A stretch of 64,000 nucleotides of DNA from Eubacterium plexicaudatum ASF492 (GTDB lineage: Bacteria > Bacillota > Clostridia > Lachnospirales > Lachnospiraceae): assembly GCF_000364225.2 (NCBI RefSeq), contig NZ_AQFT02000001.1, positions 4,173,501 to 4,237,500 of the forward strand, read 5' to 3'. The stretch's first letter is position 1. Each line of letters starts with the position of its first letter. Position numbers and translations under genes: made by a program. Below the pieces are notes generated by a model, which was given only the letters and a program-made list of their open reading frames with translations, had not been told where the DNA came from and did no database searches. Shown here one piece after another: positions 1 through 8,448 of the stretch.

Positions 1-1523
1 AGCGAGTGGTCCTGCGCCAGTGACTTTGCATCCTTTTCCATTGACCGGCAGCGCACAAGCCGGCTGTCCAGGGCGTCCATATCCTTTTCCAGCGCCTCAA
101 TTTCGCCGGACAGTGTGCCGATGGATTCCTCATAAGCTGTTTTCAGTTCAAAGTATTCCTCATTTGTTAAGATACCCTGAACGAAGTTCTCATACAGGCC
201 GCGGATCAGCCGGCGTTTCTTTTCGATTTCCTGCCGTCTGGCCGACATCTGGTTTTTCAGCCTGTCCTTGTCCTGTTTTTGCTTTGCCTCCAGCTGAAAG
301 AGGGGGAGGGACATTCCCAGGGCAACAGACAGCTCTTTTTCCAGAATAGCTGTGACCGTGGCGATAAGCTCCGTTTCCTGCATCATCACGCCTTTACAGC
401 TATCCTTTGCCACACGGCTGTTGGTGAGGCAGTGGAACCAGTAAACATCCGGCCCTTTCTTGCGCTCGGCGCGCTGCCGGTGGAGGCTCCTGCCGCAGTC
501 GGCACAGAACACCTTCCCCTTGAAAATGTTTGGGGTGTAGGGCCGCTTTGGGACCGCCCGGCTTTCCTCACAGATTTGTTTCCGGTATTCCTGCACCGCT
601 GTAAAGAGCTCATAACTGATGATTGGCTCATGGGTGCATCTTGCAATAATCAGGTTGTCCTCCCCGGCCTTAACCTGCTGATGGTCCACGATCTTTGTCT
701 TTCCCTGCACCAGATCGCCGGTGTAGACCTCGCTTTCCAGAATCTTCATTACGGTGCGTGTCTGCCATTTCCCGCTCCCGATCAGGCCGGGGCTGGTGAT
801 CTCTCCGGTGGATTTTTTGTAATGGCTGGGCGCCGTGATCCCCATTTCATTCAGGTTGCGGACGATACGGTTCAGCGCCACATGCTCATGCGCCCACTCA
901 AAAATCTGCCTCACAACAGGGGCGGTATCTTCATCGATCAGAAGTTTATGGCAGTTGTCCGGGTCTTTGCGGTAGCCGTAGGGCGCCCGTGCGCCGATGT
1001 AATCGCCGTCTTTCATGGCCTGTCTTGCCTGGGCCTTGATCTTCCTGCCAATGTCCAATGCGTAAGCCTCGTTTATCATATTTTTCAAGGGAAGCATAAT
1101 GCCGCCGTGCAGGCTGCCGGCATCTGCCGTGTCAAACTGGTCCGTGACAGCGATAAAACGGACGTTATGGGCGTGGAAATACTGTTCGATATAATAACCA
1201 GTATCAATGGAATTCCGCCCCAACCGGGAGAGGTCCTTGACAATCACACAGTCAATATGGCCTGCCTCAATATCGGAAAGCATCTGCTGGAAACCGGGGC
1301 GGTGGAAGTTTGTACCCGTCGCTCCATTGTCGATATAGGTATCATAGACAACGAAATCCGGTTTGTCCGCAAGGAAATCATTCAGCACCAGCTTTTGGTT
1401 TTCCACCGAACAGCCCCGCTTTTTGTTATCTTCCACAGAAAGACGGATATACAGTGCCACATGCACATATAAGGACGGCGCCGGCATGGGAGCCGTTGCC
1501 TGTTTCCTGCTCTTTCTTGCCAT
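1..1523 (-). CDS. Large serine recombinase (first of tandem pair), 3' end outside window
   Basis: This is the N-terminal 507 residues of a large serine recombinase; the frame is open to the window edge, so the C-terminus is missing. The resolvase domain contains YIRLSVED with the likely nucleophile Ser29, and KDLSRLGRN follows. A recombinase domain comes next, then a zinc ribbon (CADCG...FHC) and a coiled-coil stretch rich in Lys/Glu. Such enzymes cut and rejoin att sites to integrate or excise a mobile element. The ATG lies directly after the stop of the next recombinase (TAAATG) behind a GGAAGG ribosome site, so the two are co-transcribed and probably coupled. It is probably the ICE integrase or its partner, and the ICE end should lie just beyond this edge. 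Confidence 0.9.
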   Translation of the reverse strand, partial: MARKSRKQATAPMPAPSLYVHVALYIRLSVEDNKKRGCSVENQKLVLNDFLADKPDFVVYDTYIDNGATGTNFHRPGFQQMLSDIEAGHIDCVIVKDLSRLGRNSIDTGYYIEQYFHAHNVRFIAVTDQFDTADAGSLHGGIMLPLKNMINEAYALDIGRKIKAQARQAMKDGDYIGARAPYGYRKDPDNCHKLLIDEDTAPVVRQIFEWAHEHVALNRIVRNLNEMGITAPSHYKKSTGEITSPGLIGSGKWQTRTVMKILESEVYTGDLVQGKTKIVDHQQVKAGEDNLIIARCTHEPIISYELFTAVQEYRKQICEESRAVPKRPYTPNIFKGKVFCADCGRSLHRQRAERKKGPDVYWFHCLTNSRVAKDSCKGVMMQETELIATVTAILEKELSVALGMSLPLFQLEAKQKQDKDRLKNQMSARRQEIEKKRRLIRGLYENFVQGILTNEEYFELKTAYEESIGTLSGEIEALEKDMDALDSRLVRCRSMEKDAKSLAQDHS

Positions 1524-3152
1524 TTAGCCCACCTTCCTTTCTTTGCCCTGTACGGCAATCTGTTCCGCCAGGGAAACCGCTTTCTGGTATTCATCCTGGT
1601 AATTAAATTCAATGTGCAGCTCGTCTTTCCCCATTACCCGTATGCTGCGGATAAGCTGCATGACCGCCCTCCGGTCAATTTCCTCCATCGTGGTGAATTG
1701 CATAAAGTGGTTGATCCAGCGGTTCCGCTCGCTGCGGTTCTCCAGTACGTCCGTCAGCTTTTCGTTCCACTCGGCAACCGCTTTCTGCAGCAGTTCAATA
1801 TCCGCATTGTATTTCCGCTTATAGGAGAGGAATTCTTCTTTGGTGAGAATCCCGCTCACCAGGTTTTCATAGAGTTTTGCCTTGAAACCCTCAACCTGCG
1901 CCATACGTTTCTCATTTGCTTTGATCTGCCCGGCGTATTCCAGGGCCAGTTCCCGGTTGATCCGCTCCTGGCTGATACTGGACAGCAGCGCATCCAGGGA
2001 AGCCACATTTTCAATATGCCCTTTCAGGCTGCCCTGCACGCACTCGATCAGGTCGGACTCTTTCAGCATGACGGAAGATTTACACCCGTTCTTTTTGCCG
2101 GTAGGACAATAATAGTAGTGGTATTCCTTATCCTTATAGCGGTTGGTCTTGCGTGTCATACGGCAGCCGCAGCAGCCACAGATTAAAATGCCGGAGAACA
2201 GGTAGACTTTATCCGATTTTGGGGAGGTTCTGGTATCAATCCTGCGGAGGCGCTGTACCAGGTCAAAATCATGTTTCTGGATGATCGCCTCATGGGTACC
2301 CTCTACACGGACCCATTCAGAGGAAGGTCTGTCCTCACGCTCTTTCAGCTTGAAGTGGGGCGTGGTCTGTTTTCCCTGCACCAGCGTTCCGGTATAGGTT
2401 TCATCCTGCAAAATGCGAATGATCGTTGTGGCAGACCATTTACAATCTTTACGGTCCGTATAGCCGCCTTTGGCGTGGGGCATCCCATTGTTGCGCTTAT
2501 AAGCCAACGGTGAGAGAATGCCCATGCGGTTCAGCTCGTCCGCAATATGGGAAGCGCTGAACCCCTCCAGCCGCTTTCTGAAAATATCCCGCACTACATT
2601 GGCAGCGTACCCGTCAACCTCCAGGCTCTTGTGTTTGTCGCCAGCTTTGATATAGCCGTAGATGGTAAAGGCTCCTACAAAATCCCCGCTGCGCCGCTTC
2701 ACTTCCAGGGCGCTCCGGGTCTTAACAGAAATGTCCCGGCTGTATGCCTCGTTCATAATGTTTTTTACCGAAACCGTGAGATCGTCGGCAGCTTCATTCT
2801 CTGTGTCCACGTTATCATTGATGGCGATAAAGCGGACGCCGTAGGCGGGAAATACCCGGCGCATATAGCGTCCGGTCTCTATGTACTCACGCCCCAGGCG
2901 GGAGAGGTCCTTGACGATCACACAGTTGGCCTCACCCTGCTCGATCATCCGCATCATTTCCTGGAATGCCGGGCGGTCAAAGAGAACCCCGCTGTAACCG
3001 TCGTCAATCTTTTCCGCCACGACTTCAATCTCCGGGTGCCGGGCAATGTAATCATCGATCAGCCGCCGCTGGTTGGCGACGCTGTCGCTTTCCACCGTCT
3101 TATCATCGGTATAAGAAAGACGGATGTACTTAATGGCTTTGTAAACCTGCAT
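1524..3152 (-). CDS. Large serine recombinase (second of tandem pair)
   Basis: A complete 542-residue serine recombinase. YIRLSYTDD places the catalytic Ser at residue 13. KDLSRLGREYIETG and the DxxxS region of the resolvase fold follow, then a recombinase domain, a zinc ribbon (CGCCGCRMT plus a later Cys pair) and a C-terminal coiled coil. The start chosen is the ATG with AGGAGTG seven bases upstream; a longer open frame exists but has no better ribosome site. It precedes the other recombinase and follows a small conserved protein in one operon. Tandem pairs of this kind are seen in Tn1549/CTn-type elements, where they act in integration and excision. It differs from the neighbouring enzyme in sequence, so this is not a recent duplication. 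Confidence 0.92.
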   Translation of the reverse strand: MQVYKAIKYIRLSYTDDKTVESDSVANQRRLIDDYIARHPEIEVVAEKIDDGYSGVLFDRPAFQEMMRMIEQGEANCVIVKDLSRLGREYIETGRYMRRVFPAYGVRFIAINDNVDTENEAADDLTVSVKNIMNEAYSRDISVKTRSALEVKRRSGDFVGAFTIYGYIKAGDKHKSLEVDGYAANVVRDIFRKRLEGFSASHIADELNRMGILSPLAYKRNNGMPHAKGGYTDRKDCKWSATTIIRILQDETYTGTLVQGKQTTPHFKLKEREDRPSSEWVRVEGTHEAIIQKHDFDLVQRLRRIDTRTSPKSDKVYLFSGILICGCCGCRMTRKTNRYKDKEYHYYYCPTGKKNGCKSSVMLKESDLIECVQGSLKGHIENVASLDALLSSISQERINRELALEYAGQIKANEKRMAQVEGFKAKLYENLVSGILTKEEFLSYKRKYNADIELLQKAVAEWNEKLTDVLENRSERNRWINHFMQFTTMEEIDRRAVMQLIRSIRVMGKDELHIEFNYQDEYQKAVSLAEQIAVQGKERKVG

Positions 3153-3290
3153 AAAAAAACACTCCTTTCGTTGCGCAGAAAAATCCCCGCAATCCAAGAA
3201 GTGTGGCTGTGCCGTATTCAATTCCTTTTCCAATTTCTATTGTACCACGACCCTGCGGGAAAGTCAGCCCTTTTCCTAAAATAATCCGGC

Positions 3291-3506
3291 TCACCGTAAG
3301 ATTCCCTTGATACATTCTTCCAGGGTGGCGCCGCCTGCGGCAAAGCTGGCCTGTACGGTGAACCGCCCGCATTTGAAGCAGTAAGGGTCTTTGATCTGCC
3401 GTACAAATTCGGCGATCCGTTCCTCACGGGAAAGCTCCTTATCAACGGCAACCTCCCGGATGTCCACCAGTGCGCCGGTTCTGCCGGCAACAACCGTATT
3501 TTCCAT
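3291..3506 (-). CDS. Small conserved ICE protein upstream of the recombinases (DUF6870-like)
   Basis: A 71-residue protein beginning MENTVVAGRTGALVDIRE, with two cysteines in YCFKCG and a C-terminal LEECIKGIL. The ATG is preceded by GGAAGGAGTTGG, a good ribosome site; a longer frame to 3548 lacks one. From memory, proteins of this type (DUF6870-like) sit directly upstream of serine recombinases in gut ICEs. The closely spaced Cys pair suggests a metal-binding or redox-sensitive fold, but no function is known. It is probably translated from the same transcript as the recombinases and may modulate them, which is inference from position only. Confidence 0.7.
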   Translation of the reverse strand: MENTVVAGRTGALVDIREVAVDKELSREERIAEFVRQIKDPYCFKCGRFTVQASFAAGGATLEECIKGILR

Positions 3507-4080
3507 AATACCAACTCCTTCCTGAAAATTTCTGGCTATCGAAACCACATGAATAAGTCGGGCCTGCGCTCATACACTCACAGACCCGGCCCATTGTATC
3601 TGATTTCGATCAGCTGCCGTATTTGCCACGCCCCCCGGCAGGCCCTGAACGAACAGGGCAGGGCTGTTACAGGCTGCGGATAGCGTTGCCGCATCATAGC
3701 CCCGCATACGCCGCCGCTTTGCCAGAGCAGGCGCACGCCGCAGGAACTCTCCCCAAGTCTTTAGGGAGCCGTGAGGAAGTACCATTATGATCTGTGCCGT
3801 TGTCGCGTCCGGCCTGCCACAGCCGGTTTCGTGGGTTGCGTTTACCGCTCGGACAGCCTGGATTCATCACCTCCTTAGGCCGCCTGTCACCGCGCCGCCC
3901 CATCTGCCGCTCGGAACACAGAATGAAGTACCTGTAACAGCGTGTATTCGGTTGTCAAGGAGCAAGCGAGGGGCGTGGCAGTTATGACAGTTTTTCAGTT
4001 GGGGCGGGCCGGAGCATATGCTGTACGGCCACACCCGCCAGGCTTGTCCTGCCGGATAAATATGTCCCTCTATTATTCAT
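3507..4080 (-). ncRNA. Candidate structured leader or RNA with no convincing ORF
   Basis: About 550 bases without a gene. Read on the minus strand it leads into the small protein and recombinase operon. It shows a perfect 10-base long-range pairing (CCTGTAACAG at 3931-3940 with CTGTTACAGG at 3664-3673), a hairpin GCCCTG-AACGAA-CAGGGC at 3642-3659, and an 8-base stem enclosing about 3552-3590 (CGGGTCTG/CAGGCCCG with one G-U pair). A TTGACA hexamer lies near 3957 on the minus strand, without a clear -10. Short overlapping ORFs are present but lack family features. It could be a structured leader that controls recombinase expression or an independent RNA. I recognise no known RNA class. Confidence 0.35.
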
Positions 4081-4111
4081 TTCATTTTGAGGGTTATTTT
4101 CGGGGGCAGGA

Positions 4112-4531
4112 TTAAATTTCTTCCAGAATTTTTTTCAGGCGTCGGAGCCCGCGCTGGATTCCTTCATGCACGGAGCTTACCGCCGAGTGTTCGCTTTTGG
4201 CAATTTCCGAAAGGCTCATGCCAAGCAGATAGTGCGAGCATATCCGGTTTCGCTGCTTTTCAGGCAACAGGGAAATAGCCCGGTAGAGCCTCGCATGTTC
4301 TTCCTCCTGGACCAAGACATCTTCCGGTGCCAGCATAATCACAAGGGCGTCCCGTTCAACATTCTTGTCATAGTCCAGAGAAAAATATGCCTTATGCCGA
4401 TATGTACGCAGGAAATGGGCCGCCTCGCTTAATTTATATTCCCGGAGCAGGTCGGCCACCTCGTCCGGCACTTCAACAACAGTATCTTTCGTATAAAACG
4501 GGTAATAGTCCCGCAAGTTAATTTCTTTCAT
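4112..4531 (-). CDS. Sigma-70-like (region 4) ICE regulator
   Basis: A 139-residue protein of the sigma-factor-like regulators carried by Tn916/Tn1549-type elements. The C-terminal half, roughly residues 85-139 (LLPEKQRNRICSHYLLGMS, then LSEIAKSEHSAVSSVHEGIQ), is a region 4-type helix-turn-helix; a region 2 domain is not evident. The ATG is eight bases after GGAGG; an upstream in-frame ATG at 4546 is less well placed. It probably promotes expression of excision or transfer genes. It stands apart from the recombinase operon by the non-coding stretch 3507-4111, and a G+C-rich hairpin followed by a T-run near 4660-4700 could stop minus-strand reading upstream of it. Confidence 0.8.
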   Translation of the reverse strand: MKEINLRDYYPFYTKDTVVEVPDEVADLLREYKLSEAAHFLRTYRHKAYFSLDYDKNVERDALVIMLAPEDVLVQEEEHARLYRAISLLPEKQRNRICSHYLLGMSLSEIAKSEHSAVSSVHEGIQRGLRRLKKILEEI

Positions 4532-4744
4532 GGGTAATTCCTCCAATTTCGATTTTTTAGTTGATAGGCAAAATCGAAATCAGAAGGTGGAGAGCGACAC
4601 CCCGGACTATCACCTGCAACAGAGGCAGCAGGAAAGTTTGTCTGTTTTGTAGATAAGAAAAGAGCGCGTACCCGTTTTGTTACAGGCGCGCGCTTAATGG
4701 AACATTTTGCTGATTGCTGGGAGAAAAAATAAAAATATGTCGAT

Positions 4745-4779
4745 ACAAAAAGTGCCGCAGCTTTTTGAACTGCGGCACT
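4745..4779 (-). terminator. Rho-independent terminator after the winged-helix gene
   Basis: A perfect 9-base stem GTGCCGCAG/CTGCGGCAC (4752-4778) with a 9-base loop is followed, on the minus strand, by a run of T. It lies downstream of the winged-helix gene that ends at 4998, so it should end that transcript. The rest of 4532-4997 holds no supported gene. Confidence 0.75.
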
Positions 4780-4997
4780 AAAATATATTTGGCTATTTTT
4801 TTGTCGTTTCCTGTGAAAATATAGGACTTTTCTAATGTGCATGTCTGCCCCCATATCTGGGGGAGTATAAATGGATTTGTCACTATACTTTGATATATCC
4901 CCCAACCTGTTACATGGGGGATATTATACAGGGGCATATTCGCTTTTTATCGCCAGCCTTTCCCGGTAATGTCCTAAAAATGCCCTAAATTTATCTG

Positions 4998-5506
4998 TCA
5001 TATTCCAGCATCGAATTTATAACCGACGCCTCGCACACTGATAACATATTCAGGTGCTTCAGGTGCAATTTGAAGTTTCTGGCGAAGGCGGCTCAACAGA
5101 TTATGGATTGTTTTTGGTGTAACGTCAATATATTCTTCGCCCCAAACATGGTAAGCTATGGTCTCAAAGGTCAATACCCGTTTCTTGTTGACAATCAGTA
5201 AGTGGAGTGCATCGAATTCTTTAGCTGTTAATTCTATCTCCTGACTGCCGACACACACCGTTCTTTCTTCCAGGCAAAAATACAGATCACCTTCCCGGAT
5301 TTCCAATAATGGTTGAACTGAACCATTCTGGAAACCGTGACATTTAGAAACAGTACATAGGAAAATATCGGGAAAATCACTCAGATTTTCTCTATTAAGA
5401 ATATACTGCAATAAATCTTTCTGCTGCTCTGTATCAAGCAAAGCAAACAATTTTTCTCCAATTTGTCTGCCGGATTCAGATATATCCAATACGGCTAATT
5501 TCCCAT
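4998..5506 (-). CDS. Winged-helix (OmpR/PhoB C-terminal type) DNA-binding protein without receiver domain, start frameshifted
   Basis: The last ~85 residues form a PhoB-type winged helix (LTAKEFDALHLLI, PKTIHNLLSRLRQKL, YVISVRGVGYKF). The ~75 residues before it do not resemble a phospho-acceptor receiver domain, so this is not a standard response regulator. The best start is the ATG at 5506, seven bases after GGAGG, but that frame stops after three codons. One extra A in the run at 5499-5501 would give MGKLAVLDISESG, in frame with the rest. The open frame as it stands begins only at a TTG at 5489. It heads the A+T-rich cargo island and might regulate it. What signal it senses is not visible. 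Confidence 0.7.
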
Positions 5507-5603
5507 GTCACCACCTCCTTCAAATCAACTTTATTTCAAGATTTTTACCATTATTTTGAATCTTCAACAAAATACATAATTCTCCGTATCAGCTCTGGAA
5601 TAT

Positions 5604-6023
5604 TTATACCTCAAAATCCTCTGATTTGAAATTACAATAATATCTTCCCTTAGTCGCTGTAAATTTTAATACGCAATAGTCAGGGTCAGTCACTCCTTCT
5701 TTATAATACGCAGTATCGCCATCTTGCCAAATTCGCTCTTTTGCCTCTGCGGTTTCCAGCACTTCCATTGTTCCAATCAGACTAATACCGCGGAAGAAGC
5801 GTTTATCAATAAAATAAACGCTTGCTTTGCTGTTCTTCTTGAAATACTTTACTTTATTTGAAGACGTATTCGTCGAAAACCAAATTGTCTTAATTCCGTT
5901 TCTTTCTCTAGGTTTTAGCATTGCCTTTGTAATTGGATAACCGTTATCATCTACATAGGCGATAAAACTTGTACTTGCCTTATCAATAATTTTTCCGATA
6001 GTTTCTTCTGGATTTCTCATCAT
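5604..6023 (-). CDS. Pyridoxamine 5'-phosphate oxidase-like FMN-binding split-barrel protein
   Basis: A 139-residue protein with the split-barrel pattern of the general-stress-protein-26 group: an N-terminal helix (EETIGKIIDKASTSFIAYV), strand residues around KTIWFSTNTSSNKVKYFKKN that match the flavin phosphate-binding area, and a closing LKFTATKGRYYCNF. Members bind FMN or F420 and reduce small substrates; the substrate here cannot be told. The start is the first of two ATGs behind GGAGG with a 9-base spacer. It sits in the cargo island among other probable resistance or immunity genes, and its base composition matches them rather than the ICE backbone. Confidence 0.8.
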   Translation of the reverse strand: MMRNPEETIGKIIDKASTSFIAYVDDNGYPITKAMLKPRERNGIKTIWFSTNTSSNKVKYFKKNSKASVYFIDKRFFRGISLIGTMEVLETAEAKERIWQDGDTAYYKEGVTDPDYCVLKFTATKGRYYCNFKSEDFEV

Positions 6024-6082
6024 AATAAATTTCCTCCTAAACTGTGATTTTTCAGTATGCCAAACTGTGATTGCGCACCTAT

Positions 6083-6125
6083 TCATCGGCTCTGCGTCTA
6101 TGCGTCTGGCTCTGTGATAATGTTT
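6083..6125 (-). pseudogene. Remnant of a cysteine-rich KTR gene (3' end)
   Basis: About 40 bases match the 3' end of the intact cysteine-rich KTR gene at 11261. On the minus strand they read ITEPDA-stop-TQSR-stop, against IKAPDAQPQSR in the intact copy. No upstream part survives. It suggests that the cargo island was assembled from pieces of related islands. Confidence 0.4.
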
Positions 6126-6163
6126 TGTTCTCCCCTATAAACACCGATTTATAGTATTCGTTC

Positions 6164-6786
6164 CTATTTCTCAAAAACAACAAAACCACATTCGTAAGGA
6201 TGGGCGCAATACAAACTTTCTCGCTTATCAGTTAATATACTTCTCAGTATAAGTTGAAAATCTCCGCCACCTGATAAAATCATGTATTCTGCCGCAAAAA
6301 ACAGCAGTAACTGATTTGTCATCACCGCAGCCGCTGCACCCCCACCTCCTAAAACCAATGTAGGCATAGCAGTTCCTAACAGATATTGCCACTTTTTCAA
6401 CGGTTCGAAGCAAGTGCAATATGGAGATAAAGTACTCCAAACGATTCCGAAATCAATCGCATGAAAATGATTTTTTGCAAAAATCGCCCAAGTAATTCCA
6501 TGTATTAGCTCATGCACGATAATCAGGCATAGAATAAGCAGAGGCAACGCCACAGCATATCCCCAGGAAATACCATCTAAATTAAAACCATTCACATTAT
6601 TGTAGAGCCAAAATGTTAAAGCCATAAACGGAAACATGACTAAAAGAGCAAAATACTTTGCTTTTGTGTATTGATAACCACATTCTTCATTTTATATCCT
6701 TTTTGTTGCATTTCAGAGCTTATTTTTTCAAAGCAATCTTTACGTTTCAGTTCTTTTTCTGTTAATTTTCTTTTATCGTCAGCCAT
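6164..6786 (-). CDS. DUF3267-type membrane zincin (frameshifted)
   Basis: A membrane protein with hydrophobic segments and the zinc-peptidase-like motif HELIH (in IIVHELIHGITWAIF), as in the DUF3267 family. The N-terminal part (MADDKRKLTEKELKRKD, ATG at 6786 behind GGAGG) is in a different frame from the main part (6164-6637). A single missing base near 6680-6692 separates them; restoring it gives a continuous protein of about 205 residues. A degraded second copy lies at 7630-7866. Its biological role is unknown; in the cargo island it may protect the envelope, which is a guess from context. Confidence 0.7.
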
Positions 6787-6809
6787 AGATAATTCCTCCA
6801 AATTTGAAT

Positions 6810-7594
6810 TTAACGCTTTTTTAGTTCGGCAATAGCACCATAATGTAAAATATCAAATTCATTAGGCGCAATATGTTCAAGGAGTGTTCTATGCTCTTGT
6901 TCCCACATAGAAATTTCTTTTTCGGTAAGCGAAGCACCAATTCCACGACACGCTTTCATTCTTCCATTCCAGCTTTCATGGGTGAATGGTATTCTTACAG
7001 TAAATTCTTCGTGATGTACAAGTTCAAAGTTTTCTTTATAGCAATCGGGTATGTCTATTTGATGTATCGTTTCTCCTGCACCACTCCAGTTAGGACTATA
7101 TTTTAATACAAGTTTTTCACTTGCTCCCGCAATTTTATCCTCAAATGGAAGCCATGCCATATATAAAACAAGAATCTTTCCCTCTTTTTAAGCATACGAT
7201 AAAACTTAGGCATAACAATTTCATGGTTAAAATACCAAAAACATTGACAGGCTGTGATTACATCAAAAGAATTATCTGAAAAACTTATATCTTCTGTTGG
7301 CACAACGTAATAATCTATATCCATATCTTTTGAAAGGATTTTGGCTTGTTCAATTTGATTTCCTGAAATATCGGTAGCCCTCCACTTCGCCCCATACTGG
7401 TACATATTTCTGGGAAGAACCCCTGTCCCTGTTCCAACATCAAGGATAGATTGTCCGTCTATACATAATTTGCGGTCAACAATTTTTTGATAAAATTCTT
7501 TTGGATAAATATCACGGAACTTTGCATAATCTAAAGAGGTTTTCCCCCAATCAAAAGGTTTTCCGTTATCTATATCTCTATCAGTTATCTTCAT
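6810..7594 (-). CDS. Class I SAM-dependent methyltransferase (frameshifted)
   Basis: The N-terminal part (7594 down to about 7190) carries the Rossmann SAM-binding motif ILDVGTGTGVLPRNM, motif II ATDISGNQIEQAK and the SFDVITACQCFWYF region. The C-terminal part (6810-7160, beginning MAWLPFEDKIAGASEK) is in another frame. The two join if one A is added to the run of five at 7185-7189, giving MLKKEGKILVLYMAW and a protein of about 260 residues. The substrate is unknown; relatives methylate small molecules. An apparent frameshift in a homopolymer is more likely a sequencing error than decay. Confidence 0.8.
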
Positions 7595-7629
7595 ACTATA
7601 CCTCCATCAATTTCTTTTGCCTGACAAAC

Positions 7630-7866
7630 CGGAATTTATAGTATTCGTTCCTATTTCTCAAAAACAACAAAACCACATTCGTAAGGATGGGCGCAATACA
7701 CACTTTCTTGCTTATCAGTGTGGTATAACATACTTTTCAGTATAATTAGAAAATCTCCGCCACCTGAAATAATCATAAATTCTGCCAGAATAAATAGCAG
7801 TAATTACATTTCAATTCTTTTTCTGTTAATATTCTTTTATCGTTATCCATAGATAATTCCTCTCCA
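7630..7866 (-). pseudogene. Internally deleted second copy of the DUF3267 gene
   Basis: The stretch 7630-7806 is a near-identical direct repeat of 6142-6315, the 3' end of the intact DUF3267 gene, and 7807-7866 repeats its 5' end with the same ribosome site. About 420 bases of the middle are missing, so only the two ends remain. The repeat includes the sequence just downstream of the stop, which shows that a whole segment was duplicated and then deleted internally. Confidence 0.75.
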
Positions 7867-7874
7867 TACAGTTA

Positions 7875-8049
7875 CTATTCCGTTCTCAACCGCTCCACCA
7901 AAGTATCTTTCTCAATGGATCGGCTAACTTCATAGCTAATGCAAATCTGCAATCCGACAAGCAAAAAAGTGCAAAACAGCTTCTGCTGAAAACGTAGTAA
8001 TAAAGAGCAGTAAATAAATCAAAATGCTGAAAACGAAAGTGACAATCAT
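7875..8049 (-). CDS. Small membrane protein coupled to GntR gene (frameshifted)
   Basis: The ATG at 8049 overlaps the GntR stop (ATGA), a sign of translational coupling. It encodes a hydrophobic segment (MIVTFVFSILIYLLLFITTF) and then hits a stop after 37 codons. Removing one T from the run of six (A-run at 7963-7968 on the plus strand) continues the frame to LRTE-stop at 7875, giving about 58 residues with two possible membrane segments. It is the last gene of the GntR/BceAB-type operon. Function unknown. Confidence 0.5.
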
Positions 8050-8423
8050 TTTGCCGCCGTTAGCTTTGCTTTACTCACCGGAATAAGGTGGAGGGACTTG
8101 GCTGTATCGTCCTGATCTTCCCGACAAATCATATAGCTGCCCAATAAAGCAATGGTTGTAAGATATTGTTGACGATAAGCCATTACAACCGCTTCATCCG
8201 CAGTTACAAAATAACCTCGCCGCATTTTTTCAATCACGCCATAATGTTGTAGTTCTCGAAATGCTTTCCTAACAGTTTCCGGGCTACTTCCAGCTTCTTT
8301 TGCCAGCTCGGTGTAAGAAGGCATTTTATCTCCTGTTCTATATTTGCCGTGTAAAATGCGAAAGAAAATCTCATTTGCAAGGCGTTGATACAATTTTTCG
8401 CTAACATCAATATCCCAGCTCAT
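8046..8423 (-). CDS. GntR family (YtrA-type) transcriptional repressor
   Basis: A 125-residue protein. Residues ~9-75 form the GntR winged helix (LYQRLANEIFFRILHGKYRTG, MPSYTELAKEAGSSPETVRKA). The short C-terminal part, ~50 residues without a UTRA or FCD domain, is typical of the YtrA subgroup. Such repressors usually sit beside ABC transporters that respond to cell-envelope antibiotics. Here it follows the BceA and BceB-like genes on the same strand, with 25 bases between the permease stop and its start. It probably controls that operon. Confidence 0.85.
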   Translation of the reverse strand: MSWDIDVSEKLYQRLANEIFFRILHGKYRTGDKMPSYTELAKEAGSSPETVRKAFRELQHYGVIEKMRRGYFVTADEAVVMAYRQQYLTTIALLGSYMICREDQDDTAKSLHLIPVSKAKLTAAK

Positions 8424-8448
8424 ACAATACCGTTCCTTTCAACAATCT

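Noticed and set aside
279..1472. A 397-codon plus-strand ORF opposite the first recombinase
   Set aside because: The minus strand encodes clear recombinase motifs across the same bases; the plus-strand translation has none.
3694..3903. A 69-codon minus-strand ORF with AAGGAGG near an internal ATG
   Set aside because: The ribosome site is only two bases from the ATG, and the product is a basic low-complexity chain. The stretch is better explained as structured non-coding sequence.
4528..4937. Two overlapping minus-strand ORFs between the sigma-like gene and the winged-helix gene
   Set aside because: They run through a clear terminator hairpin, lack ribosome sites and show no domain. The stretch is best seen as intergenic.
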